This document shows, in pieces, positions 19,549 to 28,554 of a stretch of DNA of 64,000 nucleotides. Origin of the DNA: Bryopsis sp. KO-2023 (Eukaryota; Chlorophyta; Ulvophyceae; Bryopsidales; Bryopsidaceae); NCBI GenBank assembly GCA_030272585.1, contig BSYQ01000006.1, positions 4,117,001-4,181,000 of the forward strand. Direction: 5' to 3'. The notes under the pieces were generated by a model that worked only from the letters and a program-made list of their open reading frames with translations, was not told where the DNA came from and ran no database searches. Within the stretch, counting starts at the first letter, position 1. Each line of letters opens with the position of its first letter. The translations under genes were made by a program, and so were the position numbers.

Positions 19549-22499
19549 TCCGGTAGACTCGTGAATGCTCGAATTATAGGCAAACTCCGCAGCAGAAAGG
19601 TGTAAATCCCAATCGCATCCAGTAGGCTGCACATAACTCCTTAGCACAGTTTGAACTGTCCGATTAGAACGTTCGGTTTGGCCATCAGTTTCTGGGTGGT
19701 AGGCACTCGACATAGCCAAGGTAGTGCCACAAAGTTGCCATAAGGCTCTCCAAAACGCTCCCGTGAACCGTGCATCTCTGTCAGAAGTGATGCTACAAGG
19801 TATGCCATGGAGCCGCACTATGTGGTCAAAGAAAAGTCGTGCCACCTCGGCTGCTGTGACAGTTTGCTGTGTGGGGATCAGATGTAGCATTTTGCTAAAG
19901 CGATCTACCACCACCAGGAGATAATTATGGCCTGCAGCAGTGGTGGGTAATGGACCCACGAAGTCTAACGCCACGTCTTGCCAACGTTCATCTGGAACAG
20001 GAAGAGGTTGCAACAAACCCATCGGTTTTTGAGTAGAGGGTTTATTGCGTTGACAAGCCAAACAAGTAGCCACATACCGCTGCACACTTGCCGATACTTT
20101 GGGCCAGAAGTAGTGTTGCTGCACCCGAAAAAGGGTACGGCGACGCCCAAAATGTCCAGCTAAGGCAGAGTCATGACACTCCTGTAAAACGGTTGCTTGC
20201 ATACTCCTGGGTATCCACCATTTCCAGGTTCCAGCGACGTGCCGCCACAACCGGACTCCATCCCACCGCACATGCGGTGGCTTGTGTGCTGCAACAATTA
20301 AAGTGTTGCAAAGCGGGTCCTCCATATATGCGTTCTTCACCTTTTCCTGGAAGACGGTAGCACCTGCTACTGTGGCAAAGAGCTCCTCCTTTCGGACCTT
20401 TTGGTGTGTGGCACGGCTTAGCGCGTCGGCTACTACATTCTCCTTTCCTGGACGATACTTAATTTCGTATTTAAACTCCTGCAACACCTCCATCCAGCGA
20501 GCTTGGCGCTTGGAAAGATTTGGTTGTGTCTGTAGATAACGCAATGGCGCGTGATCAGTATAGATCACAAACTCCTGAGCATCGAGGTAATGTCGCCAAG
20601 TCCTCAAAGCATGGATTATAGCAAGAAGCTCCTTTTCATGGGTAGCATAGTTTAATTCCGCGGGATTAAGTTTCCGGCTTTCATAGGCCACAGGTTGTTG
20701 TCCATGTCCTTGATCTTGGGTAAGCACCGCTCCTACTGCATGGTCGGAGGCATCGGTGGTCACCTCAAATTTGAGCGCTGGATTAGGAATCAACAAGACT
20801 GGTGCGTTGGCGAGGGCCTCCTTCAAACTCGCCATTGCAGTAGTCGCAGCCTCATCCCACTTCCACTCTGTGCTTTGTTTGAGTAAATGGGTCAAGGGCT
20901 GAGCTATGGCAGAAAAGCCTTTGATAAAACGGCGGTAGTAATTAGCTAGGCCCAAAAACGATCGGAGCTCCTTTAATGTTTGAGGTTCAGGCCACTCCCG
21001 AATCACCTGGATCTTTTCCTGTAATACTCCAACTCCCAAAGCACTGATCTCATGTCCGAGGAACTCCACCTTGGTATTGCCAATCTCACACTTCTTGTTA
21101 GAAACATAGAGTTTCTGCTCCCGTAGCACCTGGAAGATTTTCCGTAGATGCCCTTTGTGTTCCCGCCAACTCCGACTGTAAACTAGTATGTCATCCAAAT
21201 AGACAACACAGAAAACGTCCAAATACTCGTGCAACACATGGTGCATAGTATTCATGAACGTGGCAGGAGCGTTTGTGAGCCCAAAGGGTAGCACCACGTA
21301 CTCGTAGAGTCCATAGCGCGTGCGGAATGCCGTTTTCTCACAATCTTCAGGCTCGAGACGTACTTGGTGGTAACCAGAACAAAGGTCAATCTTACTGAAG
21401 ACCTTACACCCTTGTACCTGGTCCATGAGGTCCTCTATCCTTGGGATGGGGTAGCGATTTTTAATAGTGAGTTTGTTTAGGGCTCTATAATCGACGCACA
21501 TCCTTAGCTTGCCATTCTTCTTGGGAACAAAAATCACCGGTGCTCCCCATGGCGACTTGCTGGGTTGAATGAAGCCTTGTTCAAGCAACTCAACGAGTTG
21601 CTTCTTCAGTTCTTTCTGCTCCGTGATGCTGAGTCGATACAACCCTTTCTTCTGCGGGACGGCCCCTTCCACTAACTCTATCTTATGACGTACGCCTCGG
21701 TCCGGGGGTAGCTCGCTTGGTAACTCATCCCGAAATAATTCGCCAAACTCACTCCTAATTTGCTGCTCCAATCGTTGTGATTCCTCTTTCTTTTCCAGGC
21801 ATTTAGGAGCTCCTGCTAGTAGGTTATCCTCTTTTGCTGCAAACACTTGGACTAAGAAAGCAGGCTCTCCTTTTCTTATTACTGCCCGCATTTGTAATGC
21901 TGACAGCAACTCCGGTCCTTCTTGCTGCAACTCGGGGTCACAGCGTCGCATTTTTAGGCGGTGTCGGCACCCATTTTGTAGAAGGGTGACCATCTTTCTT
22001 TTCCAATCAATGACGGGGTTATGTTGCTGCAACCAGGTCATTCCTAGGATAAGGTCATAGTTGCCCATGGTGATCTCATGTAGCACCTCCACGGAGGTAA
22101 ACTGCCCTAGTGAGACCGTAGCTTCCAGCTGGCGACTGCTACATTCCGCAGTCTCTCCGTCAGCAAGAAGTACTTTCGTGGGATGCTGCGACTCGCTTGG
22201 GGTCACTTGGTTTTTAACCAACCATTCTTTGGATATGAAGTTGTTCGAGGCTCCAGAGTCGATCAGTATTTTGGCTTCTTTACCATCCACTGTTCCCACA
22301 GTCACCAACATCCCTTTTTCAGCATTGGTGGCATTCCCTAGCCTCATAGGTCTGACAGGTTCCAGGCCTCCTTGAGAACCCCTAGTACAAAACTTCTCCA
22401 TCACCTCCAGTGTCCATCCACTTCCAAATATTGTGGGTTCCTGTTGGATACTCCCATTGGAAAAATTTCCTAGTTCCTCTCGTGGAACCACACATACAT

Positions 22500-22760
22500 C
22501 AGGCTCCTCTTGGGTCTGCCTGCTACTGCTATCAACAGGCTCCTCTTGGGTCCGCCTGCTACTGCTATCAACAGGCTCCTCTTGGGGCTCCTCTTGGGTC
22601 TGCCTGCTACTGCTATCAACAGGCTCCTCTTGGGTCCGCCTGCTACTGCTATCAACAGGCTCCTCTTGGGTCCGCCTGCTACTGCTATCAACAGGCTCCT
22701 CTTGGGTCTGCCTGCTAGTGTTATCAACAGGCTCCTCTTGGGTCCGCCTGCTACTTGACA
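22500..22760 (-). repeat. 36-bp coding minisatellite in D1 pol
   Basis: About seven units of 36 bp (plus-strand core AGGCTCCTCTTGGGTC), one truncated, each encoding a 12-residue Ser/Arg/Glu-rich unit. Identical arrays are at 36003-36263 and 57107-57367. Confidence 0.85.
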
Positions 22761-23051
22761 GCACTTCTTTCTCTTCTTTCTGCAGATTCTTCACTCCCGC
22801 ACATCCGGCTACACTTGACTCCAGATTATGCAATTTGTCTTCTTCCACGCGAGTGGCCACTACTGGCACTGCTCCCGTCACTTGTGGTGAGGCTACACTT
22901 TGTCCTCGTCCACTCTTTCGTCCTTGGTCTTCTGCGACATGCCATTCTGCAGCCGCCTCATAAGAGTGGCTACACCGGGCCACCTCTGCTTTACTACTGT
23001 CCTCTTTCGCCAAAAGTCGCAGGCCAGGAACCCCTCCGGTTCCCGGCCATT

Positions 23052-24125
23052 TTAGTTTTCCCGGCATTGGGCCTTCAAATGGCCCATCTTCCCACAACGG
23101 AAACATCTTCGTCTCTCGGGTCGATCACGGCTGTTGCTGCGAGATCGATTTGGTACTGGGGTTCCTGACCTTGGTCTTCTTCGTTTCTGGTCCGCCCAGT
23201 GGACTCGTTTATGTTGGGTGCTCCCCATTTCCATTCGGTCTCCGCTGTAGTGCTGAGATGTAGCAGGAGTATAGTCGTAGGAGTAGTCCCGGTCCCTGCT
23301 CCTTCCTCGGCTGCCACTCCTGTGTCTGCTGCTACTTCGTCCCTTAGACTCTTCTCTTCGACGGCTCCCGCTTCTGCCCCTTTCTCGGCTTCGCCTGTAA
23401 TACTCCTGTGGTCCTTCCCATGTGGCCGCTAACTCCATAGCATGCTCGAGGTCTCGCGGAGCTTCTACCTCCACCTTCATTCGCAATCGCACATTCAACC
23501 CCTCCAAATAACGGAAGAGTTTCTCCCCGGGATTGCTGTCCTCTATTTGCAGCATGAGGCGACGGAACCTATGCGTATAGTCGGCCACGGATGTCTCTCC
23601 TTGTCGCAGTTGCGCCCAATCCCTTCGGAAATTTCGATTTTCGTGAGCTCTTCCGAATTGTTGCCGTAGGTCTCTAATGAGAGCCTCCAACGTGCCCGGC
23701 AATGCTCTATCTCCAGCCACCGACGCTTCAAACCGAGCACGCCACCAGGTTCCTGCTGCACCTCTCAGGTTCCCTGCAGCAACCAACACCTGTTGCTGTG
23801 GGTCATGCGTAGCCGTCACTTCGAAATAAGTTTGAAGCTGGACTTGCCATTCGTTTAACGGCAAATCCCTTGGCTCTCCATGCCAGGTTTCTGGTGGAGT
23901 AGCACGAGCCCTATTCAGTGCAGGGGCCGGCTGTTGCTGCTGTTGCACCACTTGGTGAATCGCTTGTTGTAGCTGAGCATTCCTGTTAGCCTCTGCGTGG
24001 TCTGCCGTCTGTCGTAGATGTTGCAGTTCGCCTTGGAGCTGTAGTATCGTTTGCTGCATAGCTTGTAGGTCGAAGGCTGCAGCTGGGTCCCCCCCATGTT
24101 GCCCTTGCTCATTGTGGTCGGCCAT
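23052..24125 (-). CDS. D1 gag (357 aa)
   Basis: The first ATG is at 24125 (MADHNEQGQHGGDPAAAFDL), inside the end of ORF1. A Gln-rich coiled coil is followed by the gag domain (NEWQVQLQTYFEVTATHDPQ, TWWRARFEASVAGDRALPGT, YTHRFRRLMLQIED), an Arg/Ser-rich segment and one zinc knuckle, CFRCGKMGHLKAQC, before the stop. Compact compared with gag of B and C. Intact; identical in translation to the copies at 36555-37628 and 55739-56812. Confidence 0.9.
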   Translation of the reverse strand: MADHNEQGQHGGDPAAAFDLQAMQQTILQLQGELQHLRQTADHAEANRNAQLQQAIHQVVQQQQQPAPALNRARATPPETWHGEPRDLPLNEWQVQLQTYFEVTATHDPQQQVLVAAGNLRGAAGTWWRARFEASVAGDRALPGTLEALIRDLRQQFGRAHENRNFRRDWAQLRQGETSVADYTHRFRRLMLQIEDSNPGEKLFRYLEGLNVRLRMKVEVEAPRDLEHAMELAATWEGPQEYYRRSRERGRSGSRRREESKGRSSSRHRSGSRGRSRDRDYSYDYTPATSQHYSGDRMEMGSTQHKRVHWADQKRRRPRSGTPVPNRSRSNSRDRPERRRCFRCGKMGHLKAQCREN

Positions 24126-24609
24126 GGAGATATTGGTACAAACGGTGGCAAGCGTGATCAAGGCACGGTATGTATCGGATTACGTCTCCCACTTGCAATC
24201 TAAAGTGTCCGTGGTAAGGGACTGGATAGTAGCCGTGCTGCCTCAATTCGTTCACGTGTCGGGCCAACTCTGCGCAATGAGGATTGCGGCACGGAACGTA
24301 GGTAACGGCAGGACCACCTGCACCTCGATGTCCTCCAAGGTAGAGTTCGTAGTGGTTGTGGAACGGTACAACCTCTAAATACTCCCGAGGTATATCCGGA
24401 ACAGGATCTCCCCAACGGTTCACAATATCCACGTGGTAGCTGAGCTGCACTTGCGGCCTAGGCGGTTGTCCTTGCAGCACCGCTGGCAGCAATGGGTTGT
24501 TGACTTGAAAGTCCGGTAGCGGGTCGATAGGTGGGTTCACGTTAGCCAGTGGGTGTAACTCCGCAGCGGTAGGAGGTTCAGGGAGGTCCAGAGGGAATGG
24601 TGGATCCAT
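24109..24609 (-). CDS. D1 ORF1, 166 aa, Cys/His-motif protein upstream of gag
   Basis: Starts with ATG (MDPPFPLDLPEPPTAAELHP) and overlaps gag by 17 nt (stop inside ATGGCCGACCACAATGAG). The N-terminal half is proline-rich. The C-terminal half has two similar units: HNHYELYLGG then YVPCRNPHCAELARHVNEL, and HGHFRLQVGD then YIPCLDHACHRLYQYL. Each carries C-x4-C with a neighbouring His, so an internal duplication and metal binding are plausible. No known domain recognised. Present intact in all three D 5' halves. Confidence 0.65.
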   Translation of the reverse strand: MDPPFPLDLPEPPTAAELHPLANVNPPIDPLPDFQVNNPLLPAVLQGQPPRPQVQLSYHVDIVNRWGDPVPDIPREYLEVVPFHNHYELYLGGHRGAGGPAVTYVPCRNPHCAELARHVNELRQHGYYPVPYHGHFRLQVGDVIRYIPCLDHACHRLYQYLHGRPQ

Positions 24610-24817
24610 ACAGTGTCGGGTTCAAAGAGAGCTCCCGCAACGGTTCCCTTACGGGCTCTTGCCTACGTTGGGTCGGCTCCTGCGGTGGAGGGGACGGCAA
24701 TCTTATCACCGTTTCTGGGAACCGCAAGGTGTGGGGTAGCGTAAACCTTCTCGGGTCTTCCTCGTGCTGTGTACTTCTTTCAGTCCTGCCCTCAACCGCA
24801 CGTTGTTCTGATTCCAT
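24578..24817 (-). CDS. D1 ORF0, 79 aa, leader ORF overlapping ORF1
   Basis: First ATG at 24817 (MESEQRAVEGRTERSTQHEE). Charged, Glu/Arg/Pro-rich, ends STIPSGPP, overlaps ORF1 by 32 nt. It lies 43 nt after the primer binding site. No domain. Three successive overlapping leader frames (ORF0, ORF1, gag) suggest a coupled or leaky-scanning translation scheme, but this one could be non-functional. Confidence 0.4.
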   Translation of the reverse strand: MESEQRAVEGRTERSTQHEEDPRRFTLPHTLRFPETVIRLPSPPPQEPTQRRQEPVREPLRELSLNPTLYGSTIPSGPP

Positions 24818-24859
24818 CCACGGTCCAACTTGATCTAGCACAATCTTGTCGTGCCCTAA

Positions 24860-24871
24860 GCTCCGAAACCA
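24860..24871 (-). promoter_or_regulatory. Primer binding site of D1
   Basis: Minus strand TGGTTTCGGAGC, one nucleotide after the LTR end CGTTACA. Confidence 0.8.
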
Positions 24872-24872
24872 A

Positions 24873-25094
24873 TGTAACGAATGGACAGAACGGAAAGGAA
24901 TAACCCGAAGGATAATACTGCTTACAAGATGTTCTCAACAACATATATACCCTAACCCACTCGTGCTGTGGGTTTGACAACTAGCATCCAGCAGCTAGCT
25001 AGCTAGTGATGCTAGCTGTCACTCAGAACATCTAAGTTTGACAAGATATGATTTGACATGATGTAGCCTTTCTGATTCGCTACAACCTGTTACA
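24873..25094 (-). repeat. 222-bp LTR shared by D1 (as 5' LTR) and D2 (as 3' LTR)
   Basis: Minus strand TGTAACAGG...CGTTACA. One side has a primer binding site (D1) and the other a polypurine tract (D2), so one LTR serves both units of a tandem. It contains a TATATATAC motif and a GCTAGCTAGC-rich palindromic segment. No difference from 38376-38597 seen by eye. Its sequence ...CAGCACGAGTGGG... is the empty site for the G insertion in the inverted copy. Confidence 0.9.
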
Positions 25095-25107
25095 TTCCTC
25101 CCCCTCT
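25095..25107 (-). promoter_or_regulatory. Polypurine tract of D2
   Basis: Minus strand AGAGGGGGAGGAA, directly before the LTR start TGTAACAGG. Confidence 0.75.
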
Positions 25108-25247
25108 AGTTTGTAGTAAGTCCCAACACTGCAACAAGGGAAATCTAAAATTCTCAGAAGAATTCCCAGACTAACAACCAAAACAACACAAAACAAAATA
25201 AAATAAACCGTTATTGTCTTTATTTGTCGTGAATATTTCATGCTCCT

Positions 25248-26435
25248 CTATGACTCCCCTGGAGCGGCCCCTTGAGCTGCTCCCTTTCTCACTCGCTTAG
25301 AAGGCTTACGCGCGACCTGATGGTGGACTAACTGGTGCTGACTGAAGTTCATATTTCGAGCTCCCTTGAAAGCGTACCCGTGTGCTTGCTCCACGACTAA
25401 GGTAGCATCTCTTACACGAGATGAGGTAACTGTCTTGGTCCACCTAACCTTGACCATTGCTGCTACATCTGCAGCATGACAGAGGTTACAATGTGTGAAG
25501 TTACCGACTCCCGGGTACCCCTTCTCCTTGTTCACTGATGTAGTAAAGCCCCAGTTGTTTTCATCGTCGCCTGCAGGATCCCTTTGCAACCCGTCAGCTA
25601 CCCAAGCTTTTCTCCAGCATTGCTCTTTGGTGCAAAGACGATGAGCTCTACAACTGAATTGTCGCACAGGAGCATCAACGTCGCGGAAGCACAAGCTACA
25701 AGTACTATGCACCTCCTCCAGCGGCCCAGAAACCAGACTAGCCACCACCACTTGCTGCTCTTCTGATGCTTCGTCATTCTCTTCACTTTCGTACTCCTCC
25801 TCCTCGCTATTCTCACAAGTATCTGGAGGTTCTGACTGGGTGGAATGGGTGTGAGATATGTCCTCCGAGGGCTCGAGTCCCCCACCCACACCACTTTCAG
25901 GCTCTTCAATCTTGGGGGCCATTTTCACCCAACGTCGGAATCGGTCCAGCTCCTTGCTTACCGTCTTGTCGTGCTCCTTTGTTCGCTGCAACTCTTGCTG
26001 CAATTCACGAATTTTAGCATCATACTCCTTTCTCGTTTTCGTTTTTTCTTGTTGCCGCGCTTCAGCCAGTTCTTGTGCTATTCCCTTCGCCGTCGCCTCC
26101 AAAACCGCTACCCTCTTCTCTGCCCTTTCCGCCCTTGCATATTCATTACGTCTATTGAGCTCTGCATAAAAAGCTGACTGCAGTGCAGACAACACATCAG
26201 GGGGTTGTCTTTGACCAGGCTCGGCAACCCTGGGAAATGCTGGTGGCGGAACTCCCATAGGCGTGAGAAGCATCGGTGTCTGTGTCGGAGGAACGGCCGG
26301 TGCTGACACTACAGGGGTCGTCGAGATAGTGGCTGTGAGAGGTGCTGCAGTCGTTGCTACCACTGGGGCTGACACCGACACGCGCATTCCCGATGCCGAA
26401 CGCCGGGTAGTAGGAGGCCTCGGAGGTTTGTCCAT
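25248..26435 (-). CDS. D2 ORF3: coiled-coil plus Cys/His-cluster protein (395 aa)
   Basis: First ATG at 26435 (MDKPPRPPTTRRSASGMRVS); the frame is open further upstream without an ATG. A Pro/Thr/Val-rich N terminus is followed by a coiled coil at about residues 95-190 (ERAEKRVAVLEATAKGIAQE onward) and an acidic Glu/Ser stretch. Then comes CSLC, CRAHRLCTKEQCW and HCNLC, i.e. C-x2-C ... C-x2-H-x2-C ... C-x2-C, and a basic tail. The layout matches C1 ORF3. The 1188-nt frame is intact, and the copy at 39450-40637 shows one synonymous change (GCT/GCC), so it appears constrained or very recent. Function unknown. Confidence 0.75.
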   Translation of the reverse strand: MDKPPRPPTTRRSASGMRVSVSAPVVATTAAPLTATISTTPVVSAPAVPPTQTPMLLTPMGVPPPAFPRVAEPGQRQPPDVLSALQSAFYAELNRRNEYARAERAEKRVAVLEATAKGIAQELAEARQQEKTKTRKEYDAKIRELQQELQRTKEHDKTVSKELDRFRRWVKMAPKIEEPESGVGGGLEPSEDISHTHSTQSEPPDTCENSEEEEYESEENDEASEEQQVVVASLVSGPLEEVHSTCSLCFRDVDAPVRQFSCRAHRLCTKEQCWRKAWVADGLQRDPAGDDENNWGFTTSVNKEKGYPGVGNFTHCNLCHAADVAAMVKVRWTKTVTSSRVRDATLVVEQAHGYAFKGARNMNFSQHQLVHHQVARKPSKRVRKGAAQGAAPGES

Positions 26436-26524
26436 CGTAGAGCGATTCCGTAACCACGCTTTTCCCCTCCAACTACCTCGTTGCTGATCCCTTCTGCTAA
26501 GCTGTTTCCCCGCCAAACTTACTT

Positions 26525-26705
26525 TAGTTTGGATTATCCGAGATGTCTTGTCACACCGTCACATCGCTTGTAGCACCTCTAGCTTCGCTGCTACCAAAGG
26601 CGTCTAAGGGCTTGCTACGCTGGGGCTTTCAGAGGTCTTGTCACAGCGTCACATCGCTTGTAGCACCTCTATCTTTGCTGCTACCGCTACCAAAGGCATC
26701 TAACC
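26525..26705. repeat. 96-bp tandem repeat, 2 copies, D2 pol-ORF3 spacer
   Basis: Units contain CTTGTCACAGCGTCACATCG and TAGCACCTCTA, with period 96 bp (one copy slightly shorter). The inverted copy at 39085-39330 has three units. Confidence 0.8.
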
Positions 26706-26715
26706 TTGCCAACCA

Positions 26716-27589
26716 CTAGCGCCTCCGGTGACGTCTCTTTTTGGTACACCCCTTTTCGAACTCCGCCACCTTTTCTTCCGCATTTTCCAAGTTCGCTTCC
26801 GGTTCCCATGAATCCTCCGAAACATCATATCCTTTCCATCTTACCAAGTACTGGGTTTGTCCCCTGGATATTCTCTTGTCTAAAATTTGTTCCACCTCAT
26901 ACTCTTCCTCTCCATCCACCAACTCTGGTCCGGGTTGCAGCAGTTGCTTTCTCCCAGGGAATTCATGTGGTTCCTCCTCTTGTGCTGATTTTAGTTTAGA
27001 GATATGGAACGCATTGTGCAACTTCCCAAATGCTTCAGGTAGGTCCAGCCTCACAGTGACGTCCGAAATGCACTCAGAGATGGTGAAAGGCCCACAATAC
27101 TTTGCTGTCAGCTTGCGACTCAACGTTGGTGACAGCTTCAAATCGTGCGTAGAAAGAAAGACTCTATCGCCGGGACAGTAGTGGCCTCCCCGCCGAAGAC
27201 GGTTAGCGGTCCTCCGCTGACGCTCCTGAGCTCGGAAGAGGCAAGCCCGGGCCGCGACGAGGGCGGTAGTCCACGTAGCCCACCAGTCATCGGCAGCAGG
27301 CGAGAGAGTAGGAGCAGCACGATCAATTGGGAGGCTAGGCTGATAGCCATAGACGAGGTAGAAAGGAGAAAATCCGGTAGACTCGTGAATGCTCGAATTA
27401 TAGGCAAACTCCGCAGCAGAAAGGTGTAAATCCCAATCGCATCCAGTAGGCTGCACATAACTCCTTAGCACAGTTTGAACTGTCCGATTAGAACGTTCGG
27501 TTTGGCCATCAGTTTCTGGGTGGTAGGCACTCGACATAGCCAAGGTAGTGCCACAAAGTTGCCATAAGGCTCTCCAAAACGCTCCCGTG
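26716..27589 (-). pseudogene. D2 pol 3' part: integrase core end and chromodomain
   Basis: From AFWRALWQLCGTTLAMSSAY (second half of the DDE core, with E in DGQTERSNR) through the integrase C-terminal domain (GDRVFLSTHDLKLSPTLSRK) to the chromodomain (QYLVRWKGYDVSEDSWEPEA) and a basic end KKRRHRRR. It is separated from the first catalytic half (33263-36609) by element E, inserted between the second Asp and the Glu of the catalytic triad. The frame runs on into E up to 27846, but those residues are LTR-derived. Confidence 0.88.
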
Positions 27590-27870
27590 TGTAACCCCAA
27601 ACCACGTCGCCTCCACCGATTTCGTCGTCCCTGCAGCGGGAGTAGGTGTGTTTGGTAGTAATCGGGAAGGACAAGACTTAGTTGGGCTAGATTGGGTTGA
27701 TCCGGCTTCGAGTAGACCTTGATTTGGATCAAGTACATTTGTGATGGGATGTGGGAAGATATATTGGACGAGTTTATGGACGTTGTGACCTTTTTGCTTT
27801 GGATTGTAAGTCTTCCTTTGGAGTGGGACTGTGGCGTGTGTGACAAGAGCGGTCAAGACGACGTTTTGGG
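27590..27870 (+). repeat. 5' LTR core of element E (281 bp)
   Basis: Starts TGTAACCCCAAACCACGTCG, shared with F and G, and ends GACGACGTTTTGGG directly before the primer binding site. It lacks the AGGTTACA found after the 3' copy. Confidence 0.9.
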
Positions 27871-27882
27871 TGGTTTCGGAGC
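27871..27882 (+). promoter_or_regulatory. Primer binding site of element E
   Basis: TGGTTTCGGAGC with zero spacing from the LTR core. Confidence 0.75.
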
Positions 27883-28000
27883 CAACAAGGAGACTTTTTA
27901 GCTCTCCTGATCCAAGGAAGAAGGCTTGCAACCCTTAGCAAGGGTCGAGACAAGTGCAAGGGAGGTCTTTCCCTAGTGGAAGTGAAGGGAGCACTTGCAG

Positions 28001-28154
28001 GAGTGAAGAGAAGGACCCACAGGGGTATTCGCTCCTCAAAAGAATACAAGAACGAGCTTGAGTCGCTCAAAAGGTTAAAGAGAAGGCGAAGAAGTTCTGT
28101 AGTTTTGGGGATCTGTGTTAGGTTAAGATCTTAACCTAAGGGTTGGTCAGGAGT
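28001..28154 (+). other. E leader block homologous to the G leader
   Basis: GAGTGAAGAGAAGGACCCAC and much of the next ~130 nt match minus strand 54144-54003 of element G. A short frame is conserved in both (KRRTHRG, then YK-EL-SL-R-KRRR). Likely a packaging or dimerisation leader, or a leader ORF; in E the frame stops after about 44 codons. Confidence 0.6.
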
Positions 28155-28194
28155 GCGCTTGCGCCGCTTTTGTCTTGTTTTTCTGTGAGTTGCG

Positions 28195-28542
28195 TGGTGG
28201 CGTTTTCAAAAGAAACGAGAGGCGAGAGTTGGTGCTGTGTAGCTACTGCCGAGGTTTTATAGGTTTTCGTTTCCAGTGGTGTTTCGCAGTAGGAGTGGTA
28301 TTGCCGTTTTGCAAAAGAAGCGAGAAGGCGAGACGGTGCTGTGTAGCGACTGCCGAGGTTTCATGGGTTTTCGTTTGCAGTGGCGTTTTTCGCAGTAGGA
28401 GTGTTGGCTGAGTAGAGATCTGTCGCTGAGAAAGAAGGCGAGAGTCAGTGTTGTGTAGCGACTGCCGAGGTTTTATAGGTTTTCGTTTGCAGTGGCGTTT
28501 TCCGAAGTAGGAGTGTTGACTGAGTAGAGGTCTGTCGCTGGC
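28195..28542 (+). repeat. Three imperfect ~108-bp direct repeats in E
   Basis: Each unit has GGTGCTGTGTAGC(T/G)ACTGCCGAGG (third copy GTGTTGTGTAGCG), then GGTTTTCGTTTGCAGTGG and GCAGTAGGAGTG. Units begin near 28222, 28328 and 28437. Confidence 0.7.
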
Positions 28543-28554
28543 GCGTACAGCAGG

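Larger units (their letters stand above)
19453..23106 (-). pseudogene. D1 pol, truncated in integrase (1217-aa ORF)
   Basis: Starts at an ATG (MFPLWEDGPFEGPMPGKLKW) inside the gag zinc-knuckle region, in the -1 frame relative to gag; overlap with gag 55 nt. In order: charged N-terminal region with a 12-residue repeat (DSSSRRTQEEPV type) at about residues 120-205; retropepsin (ILIDSGASNNF) near 280; RT with YLDDILVYSR; RNase H (TDASDHAVGAVL); integrase H..H-C..C domain and core (SDRDARF, DGQTERSNR). After HESTG the true protein is lost, and the last ~24 residues come from junction and H sequence. Missing are the integrase C terminus and chromodomain, which are present at 26716-27589. Confidence 0.88.
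19505..25094 (-). mobile_element. Element D1, gypsy chromovirus copy with 3' deletion
   Basis: Internal region downstream of the LTR 24873-25094: ORF0, ORF1, gag and pol. The 3' part (integrase end, chromodomain, ORF3, most of the 3' LTR) is deleted. Only the last 17 nt of the LTR (plus strand TGTAACGAATGGACAGA) remain at the border with element H at 19504/19505. The same broken end is present at 60317-60359, so the deletion predates the inverted duplication. Confidence 0.85.
18797..27361 (-). repeat. Left arm of a large inverted duplication
   Basis: H pol part, D1, shared LTR and D2 3' part. The inverted partner is 38667-61067 once element G and its duplicated target are removed (about 8.57 versus 8.42 kb). 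Differences include a ~240-bp deletion (left 26871-27111), one more 96-bp unit in the right arm and a few substitutions. Confidence 0.85.

Noticed and set aside
17043-19634. A single 863-aa H pol starting at 19634
   Set aside because: The first ~40 residues are antiframe D1 integrase and junction sequence; H begins at 19504.
22500-22760. CRISPR-like array of regularly spaced repeats (also 36003-36263 and 57107-57367)
   Set aside because: Units are contiguous 36-bp coding repeats with no spacers, inside the D pol frame.
26716-27846. A 376-aa protein with a novel N terminus before the integrase core
   Set aside because: The N-terminal ~85 residues are antisense E LTR; the D2 pol frame is only accidentally open across the insertion.
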